Of a DNA stretch of 64,000 nucleotides, positions 54,057-62,278 are shown one piece after another. This stretch comes from JACVRW01 sp963837445 (GTDB lineage Bacteria > Actinomycetota > Thermoleophilia > Solirubrobacterales > Thermoleophilaceae), in contig CAWINK010000001.1 in assembly GCA_963837445.1 (NCBI GenBank), positions 124,001 to 188,000 on the forward strand, read 5' to 3'. How positions within the stretch are numbered: position 1 is the stretch's first letter; every line of letters begins with the position of its first letter. The notes beneath the pieces were generated by a model. The model made no database searches. It saw only the letters and a list, made by a program, of their open reading frames with translations, and was not told the origin of the DNA. Both the position numbers and the translations under genes were made by a program.

Positions 54057-55649
54057 CTAGCCTTCGTGGCTCACTGGCGCGGTTCGTTTTCCGGGTTGGA
54101 GGTACTCCCCGCGGGTCGCGTGCGCGGCGTCCGCGCGATTTTGGTCGGTCCAAGCCCCCAGCTCGTAGCCGCTCCAGGGCGCCTTCAGCTCGAGGTCGGG
54201 CAAGTCGAGCTCGCCCCAGAGCCGTTGCGCAACCTCCATGTACTCGGGAGCAGGCAGCGAGGTCGGGGGATAGGGGTGCGCGCGCGTCGCGTCGATCAAC
54301 ATCGCCGACGCATCCGCGCGAACCGGCTCCGCGGGGTCGGCCGGCAACGACGGGTCCAGGCGAGCCAGCCGCGAGTCGAGAATTCGCACGTCCTGGCGGG
54401 GCTGTGTTCGGAACGCCAGAGCCCAGACCAGGGATTCGAGATCCTCCGGTTCGATGTCGTCATCGACGGCCACGATGATCTTTCCCATCGATGGCTCATA
54501 GCCGGCCGCCGCGTACAGCGCCTGCCAAGCCTGGCCTGGGCTGGGATCACGCATCCGGATGGCGAACATCATGTTACACGTGGCCATCTCGTAGAAGCAG
54601 ACGTCCTGAACCGAGGACAGGTTGCACGACTCGCGCAGGAAGCGGCGGTAGACGTTCTCGAAGCCTATCTTGCGCATCAACGTCGACTCACTCGGCGGGA
54701 ACTCACTGATGAACGCCTGGACCACCGGGCGCTTGCGGTGAGTGATGGCCGTGACCTCGAGCCAGGGCGAGATGGTCCCGGGGCCCATGAAGCCGCTGGC
54801 CTCGCCGAACGGTCCCTCCGGCTCGAGCGCGTTCGGATCCACCACACCCTCGATGACCAGCTCGGCGGTGGCCGGCACCTGCAGATCGACCGTCTCGCAC
54901 TGCACCACCTCGAGCGGGCGCCCCATGAGCCCGCCGGCAATGCCAAGTTCGCTCACACCGTAGGCGACCTTCTGGACGCTCGACAGGGCGACCGCGGGAA
55001 CCGCGCCGATGACGATCGCGGCCTCGAGCTTCACGCCGAGCTTCTTCGCCTTCCTCAGCTGAATTGCGATGTGCTGCGACGGCGTATCCATCTGAAGCCC
55101 GATGCGCCGCGGCGCCTTGATCATCCCGCGGTAGACGCCGGCGTTGTAGGTCCCATCCTCGGGGTCCTTGCTGATCCAGGCTCCGGCAGTGATGAAAGGA
55201 GCAGGGTCGAAGCCTGGCGTGGATATCGGGTGCGGGAAGGCATCCGCTCCGCCCCGCGCGTCGAGCTCGCCCGGCTCGGTGATCACGACGTCCTTGCATG
55301 GACCGGTGTCGACAGTGACCGGCTCGATCGGCTTCGATAGGGCTCGCTGCCATACGGCCCCCACCTCGTCGAGGTGGTCGACTCCGACGGCCGCGGTGTA
55401 CACATCCCGATTCGCGGCGAACGTGGCGATCGCGACCGTCGCGTCGAAGCTACGGCCGCGCCCGTCCGTGATCTGATCGAAGAGGAAGGCGCGCCGATCG
55501 GGTTCCGGAAGTCCGCGGAACTGGAGCCGAACGAGCGGGACCAGTTCCGTGTCCTTGTTGACCGTGGCCGAGACGCGCGTCAGCAGCCCGCGCCGATCGA
55601 GCTCTGAGAGGTAGTCCCGGAGATCGTCGTACGGATACTCCCTGGCCAT
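54057..55649 (-). CDS. UbiD-family decarboxylase
   Basis: The 530-residue protein has the UbiD family pattern: DDLRDYLSELDRRGLLTRV at the start, YNAGVYRGMIKAPRRIGLQM, the catalytic/prFMN segment EPEGPFGEASGFMGPG and IIVAVDDDIEPEDLESLVWAL. UbiD enzymes remove or add CO2 on aromatic, heteroaromatic or acrylic acids with prenylated FMN. A UbiX gene is near, so the pair is functional in principle. ATG 55649 overlaps the aminotransferase stop (TGATG). Confidence 0.93.
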   Translation of the reverse strand: MAREYPYDDLRDYLSELDRRGLLTRVSATVNKDTELVPLVRLQFRGLPEPDRRAFLFDQITDGRGRSFDATVAIATFAANRDVYTAAVGVDHLDEVGAVWQRALSKPIEPVTVDTGPCKDVVITEPGELDARGGADAFPHPISTPGFDPAPFITAGAWISKDPEDGTYNAGVYRGMIKAPRRIGLQMDTPSQHIAIQLRKAKKLGVKLEAAIVIGAVPAVALSSVQKVAYGVSELGIAGGLMGRPLEVVQCETVDLQVPATAELVIEGVVDPNALEPEGPFGEASGFMGPGTISPWLEVTAITHRKRPVVQAFISEFPPSESTLMRKIGFENVYRRFLRESCNLSSVQDVCFYEMATCNMMFAIRMRDPSPGQAWQALYAAAGYEPSMGKIIVAVDDDIEPEDLESLVWALAFRTQPRQDVRILDSRLARLDPSLPADPAEPVRADASAMLIDATRAHPYPPTSLPAPEYMEVAQRLWGELDLPDLELKAPWSGYELGAWTDQNRADAAHATRGEYLQPGKRTAPVSHEG

Positions 55650-56941
55650 CAGGCCAGGCGCTCCAGCTCGAGCTCTATTGCCTCCGCAAGCTGATCGATC
55701 TCCGCCTCCGTGACCACCAAGGGTGGCGACATCACGATGCGGTTCTCCATGCCGCGCACTATTACGCCGTGCTCACGAATCGCCGCGGCCACGGACACGG
55801 CGTCGCCCCCGTTCAGCTCCACTCCCCACATGAGCCCCTCACCCCGGACCTCCGTGACATGGTCGAGCTCCTCCAGCGGCCGGAGGCGGCTGCCCAGCTG
55901 GTTTCCGCGCTCGAGCGTTGCTTCCAGCAGATTCTCGCGCGCGATGATGGCGAGATTCTCCAGCGCGACCGCCGCCCCGACGGGATGGCCGTTGTAGGTG
56001 AAGCCGTGCCGCAGCATCCGGCCGTCGAGGAGCTCCATTGGCCGATCGCCGATGAACACGGCCCCGAATGGGAAGTAGCCGCTCGTGATCGCCTTGGCCG
56101 TGACCACGAAGTCCGGCCGGACCCCGAATCGCTCGTAGCCGAACCAGTGACCCAAGCGGCCGTACGCCGTGACCACCTCGTCGAGGATCAGCAGGATGTC
56201 GTGCTCGCGGAGCACGGCCTCGAGACGCGGCCAGTAGTCGTCCGGCGGAGAAATGACTCCGGCAACGCCCATGATCGGCTCACCGATGAAGGCGGCGATC
56301 CTCTCGGGGCCGAGCCGCTCGATCGTCTCGACCAGCTCGTCGATCAGGACGTCCGTCTCCACCCGCCGCGCGTGCGCGCAACTCAGGTGCACGAAGCCCT
56401 CCATCAGCGGAGCGAAGCCCTCCTTCAGCGGCGGCAGCCCGGTCGCGGACAGCGAGGCTCCGGCGCCTGAGCCGTGGTATGCGCCCTGGCGGCTGAGAAT
56501 GATGTCTCGCTCGGGCTGGCCGGCGTGATCCCAGGCCAGCCGGGCGAGCTTGATGGCGAACGCGTTGCCTTCGGAGCCGCCACTCGTGAAATGCACATGG
56601 CCGAGACTTGGGTCGGCAAGCTCCGCGAGGCGCGCGGCCAGGCGAATTGACGGCTCGTTCGAGAAGTCCCAGAAGGAGGCGTAGAACTCCATCTGCCCCA
56701 TCTGCTCGGTGGCCGCGTGCACGAGCTCCTCACGCCCATGTCCGATCGCGCACTGCCACAGCCCACAGGTCGCATCTAGATACTCGCGGCCGTCGCTGTC
56801 CCATAGCGATGAGCCGCGGGCGCGGGTGACCACCATGGGGTCGACCGGGTGCCCGACCACCTGATGCGGATGAACGATGTGGGATCGGTCGAGGTGCTGA
56901 AGATCCGACGTGCTGTGTGCAGCGGTTCCGGCGGTGGACAA
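55649..56941 (-). CDS. Class III PLP-dependent aminotransferase (B)
   Basis: The 430-residue protein has HPHQVVGHPVDPMVVTRARG, GSGAGASLSATGLPPL, Asp in ILLILDEVVTAYGRLG and the PLP-Lys in FVVTAKAITSGYFPFG. It is like omega-amino acid:pyruvate transaminases. If pyruvate is the acceptor, alanine is made and the island's alanine dehydrogenase could return it. It starts at TTG 56941 with GGGAGG seven bases upstream. It leads the operon aminotransferase - UbiD - MarR and is divergent from the SDR gene. Confidence 0.92.
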   Translation of the reverse strand: MSTAGTAAHSTSDLQHLDRSHIVHPHQVVGHPVDPMVVTRARGSSLWDSDGREYLDATCGLWQCAIGHGREELVHAATEQMGQMEFYASFWDFSNEPSIRLAARLAELADPSLGHVHFTSGGSEGNAFAIKLARLAWDHAGQPERDIILSRQGAYHGSGAGASLSATGLPPLKEGFAPLMEGFVHLSCAHARRVETDVLIDELVETIERLGPERIAAFIGEPIMGVAGVISPPDDYWPRLEAVLREHDILLILDEVVTAYGRLGHWFGYERFGVRPDFVVTAKAITSGYFPFGAVFIGDRPMELLDGRMLRHGFTYNGHPVGAAVALENLAIIARENLLEATLERGNQLGSRLRPLEELDHVTEVRGEGLMWGVELNGGDAVSVAAAIREHGVIVRGMENRIVMSPPLVVTEAEIDQLAEAIELELERLA

Positions 56942-57027
56942 TTGAAGACCTCCCGCGCGTCAGGGCGCAAAGAACTTGACCAAAGTATGGTATCAGCGTA
57001 GGTGATCGTACGGCAACGAAAACAGGC
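56942..57027. promoter_or_regulatory. Divergent promoter between aminotransferase B and the SDR gene
   Basis: In the plus direction TTGACC at 56978-56983 could be a -35 element for the SDR gene. In the minus direction GGGAGG is the ribosome site of the aminotransferase, and the stretch CTGATACC upstream of it also occurs upstream of alanine dehydrogenase. I cannot define exact promoters. Confidence 0.35.
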
Positions 57028-57753
57028 GTGAGCCCCGCGCGCGCGGGCCAGACCGCAGCGGTAACTGGCGCGTCGCGGGGCATCGGGAAGGCCGTAGCGG
57101 AGCGGCTCCACAGCGAGGGCGCAGAGCTCCTCCTCATCGACCGCGACCCGGCCGTGGACGAGCTCGCGGTAGCGCTCGGTGATCGAGCGACGGCGTTCGT
57201 CGCGGATGTGACCGACCCGGCTGCCTGGGGCGCCATCGTCGGCGGGCGCAACGTCGACGTGTTGGTCAATTGCGCCGGGATCCTCGGGCCCCAGTCCTCG
57301 GTCACCGACGTGTCGCTGCCGGACTGGAGGCGAGTGATCGAAGTCAATCTGACGGGCACCTTCATCGCCTCGCAGGCGGTGCTTCCGGCGATGCTGGAGG
57401 CGGGGCGCGGTCACATCGTGAACATGGCCTCGATTGCCGCCAAGGAGCCTCCGCCGGGGCAGAGCGGGTATGCCGCGTCGAAGGCTGGCGTCATGGCGTT
57501 CACGAAGGCTCTCGCGAAGGAGGTTGCGAGGGACGGCGTGACCGTGAATTGCGTTGCCCCCACCATCGTCGAGGGACCGTTCGCCGAGGCCTTCGAGCCG
57601 GCAGCCCTCGAGAAGATCCGGTCGCTGATCCCGATGGGGCGGTTTGCACGCCCGTCCGAGGTAGCGGCCCTGATCGCCTGGATCTGCTCGCCCGAATGCT
57701 CGTTTACGACGGGTTTCTGCTTCGATCTCTCCGGCGGCCGGGCGTCCTGGTGA
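57028..57753 (+). CDS. Short-chain dehydrogenase/reductase
   Basis: The 241-residue protein has the SDR motifs: VTGASRGIGKAVAERL (NAD binding), LVNCAGILG, the Ser in VNMASIAAKE and YAASKAG with catalytic Tyr and Lys. It is an NAD(P)-dependent alcohol or ketone oxidoreductase. The start is GTG 57028; there is no clear ribosome site. It converges on amidase B with 16 bp between. Confidence 0.93.
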   Translation: MSPARAGQTAAVTGASRGIGKAVAERLHSEGAELLLIDRDPAVDELAVALGDRATAFVADVTDPAAWGAIVGGRNVDVLVNCAGILGPQSSVTDVSLPDWRRVIEVNLTGTFIASQAVLPAMLEAGRGHIVNMASIAAKEPPPGQSGYAASKAGVMAFTKALAKEVARDGVTVNCVAPTIVEGPFAEAFEPAALEKIRSLIPMGRFARPSEVAALIAWICSPECSFTTGFCFDLSGGRASW

Positions 57754-57769
57754 CGCGGAGCCGGCGCGC

Positions 57770-59236
57770 CTACCAGACGTCGCGTGCAGATGCCACCTCA
57801 GCCGAACCGCCAGGAGCGGGACGCCACGGCTCGAAGGCGAGTCGCGCCTCCAGGGCCGCGCCGACGCGGAACACTGTCGCCTCGTCGAAAGCCGGGCCGA
57901 CAATCTGCACTCCTACGGGCAGCTTTGCCTCATCCAGCCCGCACGGCAGGACAAGGCCGGGAAGGCCGGCAAGGGAGACCGGAATCAGAAAGCGGCCGTA
58001 GGCAAAGACCACATCTTCGGTGTGTCCGTCGGGATACTCGACGTCGATGAAGATGGGGTGGTCGACAGGCTGCTTTGCGGTGGCCGCGGTCGCCGGCGTC
58101 AGGATTACATCCGCGTCGCGCAACGCGTTACCCCAGTCGGCGATGATCAGCGAGCGCATCTGCTGCGCGCGGATGTAGTCCTTCGCGAGAATCAGGCTCC
58201 CGATCTCCGCCCAGCGCTGAACGTCCTCTCCGAACGCACGCCCCGCCCGCAGGTGATCGTGCTGCAGGGCGGCCTCTTCGGCAATGTCCAGTACGAAGAA
58301 CGCGGGCACCGCATACTCGGCATGCGGGAGCTCGACGGGGCGGATCTCGGCGCCCATCTCCTCGAGCGCGGTGATGGCGCCGCGGACACTCGACTCGACG
58401 CCCGGCTCGAGATGATCGAAGAAGTAGTGCGTCGGAACACCGACCCGCAGACCGGCGACGGCTCCCTCGGCGTTGGCGCGCCCGTTGCGCGCGTGAGCCG
58501 CGAAGTCCGCCACGGGGGCCCTGGAGCTGCGGGGGTCATCGGGGTCATAGCCCGACATCGCCTGGAGGGCCATGGCGGTATCCACCACACTGCGACACAG
58601 CGGCCCGACTGCGTCGGTTCCCAGTGACGCCGGGATCACCCCGGAGCAGCTGACGCGTCCGAACGTGGGCCGGATGCCGCAGATCCCGTTCAGGGCCGCG
58701 GGATTTCGGACCGAGCAGCAATTGTCGGTGCCTACCGCCATCGGCGCCTGGCGGGCGGCCACGGCCGCGCCGGAGCCTCCGCTCGATCCCCCCGTGACCG
58801 ATAGGCCGTCCCAGGGGTTGCGGGTGGGCGGGCTGGTAGAGCCGAAGGCGAACTCGTGGGTTACCGTCTTGCCGAGGCAGATGCCGCCGGCGTCACGAAT
58901 GCGCGATACCACGGTCGCGTCGGAGCTCGGCACGAAGTCCCCGGTAGCGGGGGAGCCGGCCCTCATCGGCCGCCCGGCGACCGCGACCACGTCCTTGACC
59001 CCGAACCCGACTCCGTGGAGCACGCCATGCGCAGCGCCCTCTCGAAGAGCGCCGTCCGCCCGATCGGCCTGTGCGAGCGCGCCCTCCTCGTCCACGTCGA
59101 CCCAGGCGCGGGTCAGGTCACCGCTCTCCCGGATCCAGTCGAGCGTGTCTCGGACGAGCTCCCTCGAGGAGAAGTCTCGGTTGCGCAGGCCTTCGTAGGC
59201 CTCCTCACAGCCAAGCCAGTGCAAACGCTCACTCAT
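57770..59236 (-). CDS. Amidase signature-family hydrolase (AtzE/GatA-like) with unusual nucleophile loop
   Basis: The 488-residue protein has the triad elements Lys in GVGFGVKDVVAV, cis-Ser in VTGGSSGGSGAAVAAR and a nucleophile loop that reads GTDNCCSVRNPAAL, in which the usual Gly-Gly before Ser is Cys-Cys. It hydrolyses an amide bond. ATG 59236 overlaps the small upstream gene by eight bases; GTG 59251 is an alternative. With the small upstream protein it could form a GatA/GatC-like or AtzE/AtzG-like pair (inference). Confidence 0.9.
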   Translation of the reverse strand: MSERLHWLGCEEAYEGLRNRDFSSRELVRDTLDWIRESGDLTRAWVDVDEEGALAQADRADGALREGAAHGVLHGVGFGVKDVVAVAGRPMRAGSPATGDFVPSSDATVVSRIRDAGGICLGKTVTHEFAFGSTSPPTRNPWDGLSVTGGSSGGSGAAVAARQAPMAVGTDNCCSVRNPAALNGICGIRPTFGRVSCSGVIPASLGTDAVGPLCRSVVDTAMALQAMSGYDPDDPRSSRAPVADFAAHARNGRANAEGAVAGLRVGVPTHYFFDHLEPGVESSVRGAITALEEMGAEIRPVELPHAEYAVPAFFVLDIAEEAALQHDHLRAGRAFGEDVQRWAEIGSLILAKDYIRAQQMRSLIIADWGNALRDADVILTPATAATAKQPVDHPIFIDVEYPDGHTEDVVFAYGRFLIPVSLAGLPGLVLPCGLDEAKLPVGVQIVGPAFDEATVFRVGAALEARLAFEPWRPAPGGSAEVASARDVW

Positions 59237-59513
59237 CGCGCGGCTCACCATCCTCGCCTAGGACTCGGAACTTGTTCAGTGCGGTGGGCTCGTCCCATGC
59301 CGGCCGGAACTGCATCGGCCACTGCGTGTAGGAAAAGACCCCGTCCTGGAACCGGAAGGCAAGGGCCAGGTCGGACCAGGACCGGCTCAGGGCCACAAAC
59401 TGCTCCAGCCCCTCGGCGATCATGTCCAGCCGGTCGGGCTCGATTGGCACGTCGGCGTACTCGGCGAGACGCCGGACCAGCTCAGCGTCGACGGGTCCGT
59501 CCGAATCAGCCAT
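59229..59513 (-). CDS. Small GatC/AtzG-like protein, probable amidase partner
   Basis: The 94-residue protein begins VDAELVRRLAEYADVPIEPD followed by RLDMIAEGLEQFVALSRS, the helix pair found at the start of GatC- and AtzG-like amidase small subunits. The second half SYTQWPMQFRPAWDEP is not typical and could wrap the partner. ATG 59513 lies two bases after the amidohydrolase stop, and its own stop overlaps the amidase start. Function as a subunit is an inference from gene order and helix pattern. Confidence 0.7.
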   Translation of the reverse strand: MADSDGPVDAELVRRLAEYADVPIEPDRLDMIAEGLEQFVALSRSWSDLALAFRFQDGVFSYTQWPMQFRPAWDEPTALNKFRVLGEDGEPRDE

Positions 59514-59515
59514 AG

Positions 59516-60772
59516 CTATGGCAGCACCAGGTCGGGCCGGCCGATCTCGGTGGGATCGAGCTTGAAGAGCTTCTGGGCATTCGTCCCGAGAATTGCCCGC
59601 TTCCCCTCTTCGTCCAGGAACGGCAGGTCGTAGATCAGGGCCGGCACATCGAAGTCCCAGTGCGGATAGTCGGTGGAGAACATCAGTTGGCTCGTCGCCT
59701 TGATCATGTCGAACGTGACCTTCAGAGCGTCGAGGTTGTCGGTGTGCTCCATCGGCTGCGAGGTGAAGTACATGTCGGCCATGTACTCGCTCGGCTTCCG
59801 TTGCAGGAGCGGCGCCTCGGAGGAGCGGAGCATGTACTCGCTGTCGAGACGCTGCATCAGGAACGGCAGCCACGCAAGCCCGCTCTCGATCCACATGACG
59901 TCGAGGTTCGGGAAGCGTTCTGGGAGGCCGTTGATGACCCAGTTCGTCATGTGCACCATGTTGAACCAGCAAAAAGCAAGGGCGTGCACCGAGAGGAACT
60001 TGTTCAACTGCTCCATCGAGCGGTCTGCCCAGGTGTAGCCGGCGTGGAAGCCGAGCGGCATCCCGCTTTCCTCGATCGCGCGGTAGAGCTTCATGTAGCT
60101 GTTGTGGTGCACCGGCTTGAAGCGCACCGAGGTCACCATGAAGCCCACGACTCCCGGAGCGTCGCCGAACTCCTCGACGATTCGGACACACGCGTCCGGC
60201 TCGTTGAACGGGAGGTAGAGCATCGTCTTGATCGACGGCTGCTCCGCACAGATGCGCTCGGTGATCCACCGTGCGTAAGCGCGCGCGACGCCCACCTCGA
60301 CCTCGGGGAGCGGATGCATGCCCAGGGCGAGCATCGGCGTGGGGAAGAGGATCTGATAGTCGATGCCCATCATCTCCATCGCACGGCGGACGATCACGGT
60401 GTCGCGATGCTCGCCCGGATCGGCCTGCTCGAGATAGCGATGCGTGTAACGGGGGAGACGGCCGGCGATGTCCTGGTTCCCGATCTGGGGCGCGAGCAGC
60501 GGCGATTGGCTGCCGTTGAGGCGGCCCATGCCACTGGAGCGCGACAGATGAGCCATGACCGGGTCCTCGATGTACTCGGTGATCTCGGCCCATGACTCGG
60601 TTTCGTAGTGGTGCGCGTCGACGTCGACGACCAGCATGCGCGACAGGTCCCGCTCCTGCGCTTGGCGTTGTGCGTTGCGCAATCCCTCGCGCGTGTCGAA
60701 GTGCTCGCCGAGCCGGACAGTCCGGGCAGCGGGCTCCTCCACTACGTCTCGCGGTGTACCCATCCCGGCCAT
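59516..60772 (-). CDS. Amidohydrolase-2 family metal-dependent hydrolase
   Basis: The 418-residue protein is of the ACMSD-like amidohydrolase family: VVDVDAHHYETESWAEI at the start of the barrel, His in LGFHAGYTW, HMTNWVINGLPERFPNLDVMWIE and metal Asp in MFSTDYPHWD. Members are decarboxylases or C-C/C-N hydrolases. ATG 60772 follows GGGGAGG by about seven bases. It overlaps the 96-aa gene stop (TGATG). Confidence 0.9.
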   Translation of the reverse strand: MAGMGTPRDVVEEPAARTVRLGEHFDTREGLRNAQRQAQERDLSRMLVVDVDAHHYETESWAEITEYIEDPVMAHLSRSSGMGRLNGSQSPLLAPQIGNQDIAGRLPRYTHRYLEQADPGEHRDTVIVRRAMEMMGIDYQILFPTPMLALGMHPLPEVEVGVARAYARWITERICAEQPSIKTMLYLPFNEPDACVRIVEEFGDAPGVVGFMVTSVRFKPVHHNSYMKLYRAIEESGMPLGFHAGYTWADRSMEQLNKFLSVHALAFCWFNMVHMTNWVINGLPERFPNLDVMWIESGLAWLPFLMQRLDSEYMLRSSEAPLLQRKPSEYMADMYFTSQPMEHTDNLDALKVTFDMIKATSQLMFSTDYPHWDFDVPALIYDLPFLDEEGKRAILGTNAQKLFKLDPTEIGRPDLVLP

Positions 60773-61062
60773 CAGGCGCCTCCCCAGGTCTTCCACATTC
60801 CAAGTTCGAAGATCTCGACCCCCATGGCGTCGAGGAGCGCCGACGCGAGGATGACGGCGTCCGTTGCGGTCAGCCCGACCGGTGCCTGGTCGAGGCCGAA
60901 AACCGGGAACCGTGACTCCTCCTGCTGGCGCCGCACGTACTCCTTCGTCGCGACAGCGAGGAGCCACTGAAGCTGCGGGTCCGACAGGCTCGTGACCTCG
61001 TCGCCGCCGCTGGCGATCGAACGGACAAGCGCTTCCCCGCGGGTCCCGTTAGGCGAGGACAT
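60772..61062 (-). CDS. Small helical protein of unknown function in the amidohydrolase operon
   Basis: The 96-residue protein begins with a disordered part, then LSDPQLQWLLAVATKEYVRR and LTATDAVILASALLDAMGVE, two amphipathic helices. The C-terminus is FELGMWKTWGG. I do not recognise the family. It overlaps the Rieske gene by 14 bp and the amidohydrolase by one base, so it is almost surely translated with them; it could be a small subunit. Confidence 0.75.
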   Translation of the reverse strand: MSSPNGTRGEALVRSIASGGDEVTSLSDPQLQWLLAVATKEYVRRQQEESRFPVFGLDQAPVGLTATDAVILASALLDAMGVEIFELGMWKTWGGA

Positions 61063-61417
61063 AGATGTCTTCTCCTCTCTCGACGACCTCGTAGCGACGC
61101 AGGCGGAGGCGGCGGTCGGCGGCGCACACGCCTGTGCTGAGGTCGTACTCGTACCCGTGCCAAGGGCAGATCAAATGGGTCTCGGTCTCCGAGAAGCGCT
61201 CCCCCAGGACAGTCTTGTCGTCGGCGAGGACGGTCTCCACGCGACCAAGGATCCGGCCCTCGCACACGGGCCCCCCCTGGTGGACGCAGCGGTTCTCGTA
61301 TGCGTAGAACCGCCCGTCGTGGTGAAGAACGCCGACCTCGCGCTCGCCCACCATCAACATCTTCCGAGCGCCATCCACGAACTCGCGTCGCTGCCCGACC
61401 AACACCTCTTCGCTCAC
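61049..61417 (-). CDS. Rieske-type [2Fe-2S] ferredoxin
   Basis: The 122-residue protein has the Rieske ligands CVHQGGP and CPWHGYEYDLSTG. It is a single-domain ferredoxin as used by ring-hydroxylating oxygenases. No oxygenase alpha subunit is present in the window, so its electron acceptor is outside, or is an unusual partner such as the amidohydrolase group. It overlaps the IclR stop by four bases. Confidence 0.92.
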   Translation of the reverse strand: MSEEVLVGQRREFVDGARKMLMVGEREVGVLHHDGRFYAYENRCVHQGGPVCEGRILGRVETVLADDKTVLGERFSETETHLICPWHGYEYDLSTGVCAADRRLRLRRYEVVERGEDIYVLA

Positions 61418-62187
61418 TGGATAACCCCCGTAGTCGCCTCCACCTCGTTGGCCAGCTCGCTCAGGAGGTTCCCGAGCCGCTGAAGGTCGTCGTCGCGGAG
61501 CTGGGCCGGAAAGCCGACCGCGAACGCGACGAGCTCGAGATTTCCCGCGTGGTTGAGCACCGGTGCCGCCACGGCGTGGTTCTCCTTGAACTCACCCGCG
61601 CTGGTCGCCCATCCCCTCTCTCGCGCGGCCGCCACGTCCGCAAGCAGCGCGTCCGGCTCGACGATCGTCTGCGCGGTGTGACGCGGGATCCCCTGGTCGC
61701 GCACCACACGCTCGGCCGTCGACGGGTCGAGAGCGGCGAGCAGGCACTTCCCGACAGCACCGTGGAAGACGCCGTAACGGCGACCGAGCGTCAGCCCGAC
61801 GTGCATGTCGTCCGGGGGATATGCGCAATCGACCAGAACCGCTTCTAGCGGGTCGGCCACCTGGGCCACGGCGAAGGTCAGATGGTGCTCGGCGGCGAGC
61901 GCCGGCAGGCGTCCGGCTACGAGCGTCGCCGAGCGGAGCTGCCGCGCGGCGGCAAGCCCGAGCGATACGAGTCTTGCTCCGAGCTGGTAGCGCCGCGTCA
62001 CGTCGTCACGATTCACGAGCCCGTGTGCCTGGAGCGTGGAGAGCTGATCGTGAATCGTGCTCTTCGACAGGCCGAGGGCGCGGGCGAGCTCGGTGAGCGT
62101 GGGCGCGTCGTGCTGCGTCCTCTCGAGCTCGTCGAGGACGCGGCATGCGGTCACGAGCGCCGGAACGCCGCCGCTACTGCGCCTCAC
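61414..62187 (-). CDS. IclR-family transcriptional regulator
   Basis: The protein of about 257 residues has the IclR winged helix (PALVTACRVLDELERTQHD, TELARALGLSKSTIHDQLSTLQAHG) and the effector domain (AVLVDCAYPPDDMHVGLTLG, FHGAVGKCLLAALDP). GTG 62187 is the best start; the longer open frame runs back through the operators. It leads the operon Rieske - 96 aa - amidohydrolase - small subunit - amidase. Confidence 0.9.
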   Translation of the reverse strand: MRRSSGGVPALVTACRVLDELERTQHDAPTLTELARALGLSKSTIHDQLSTLQAHGLVNRDDVTRRYQLGARLVSLGLAAARQLRSATLVAGRLPALAAEHHLTFAVAQVADPLEAVLVDCAYPPDDMHVGLTLGRRYGVFHGAVGKCLLAALDPSTAERVVRDQGIPRHTAQTIVEPDALLADVAAARERGWATSAGEFKENHAVAAPVLNHAGNLELVAFAVGFPAQLRDDDLQRLGNLLSELANEVEATTGVIQ

Positions 62188-62196
62188 CTGGCTCGG

Positions 62197-62229
62197 TTCG
62201 GTATTTCGAACTAGATTCGCTATGTCGAA
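62197..62229. promoter_or_regulatory. Two tandem TTCG-N6-CGAA operator-like repeats
   Basis: The repeats TTCGGTATTTCGAA (62197-62210) and TTCGCTATGTCGAA (62216-62229) have the same form TTCG-N6-CGAA with a shared TAT-core, separated by five bases. They lie just before the IclR start. IclR proteins bind tandem palindromes as tetramers, so autoregulation and control of the operon are likely. Confidence 0.75.
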
Positions 62230-62278
62230 CAGCGTACTCAAGTATCCAGGCTGCGTCAACGACGTTCCGAAAGCCGTC

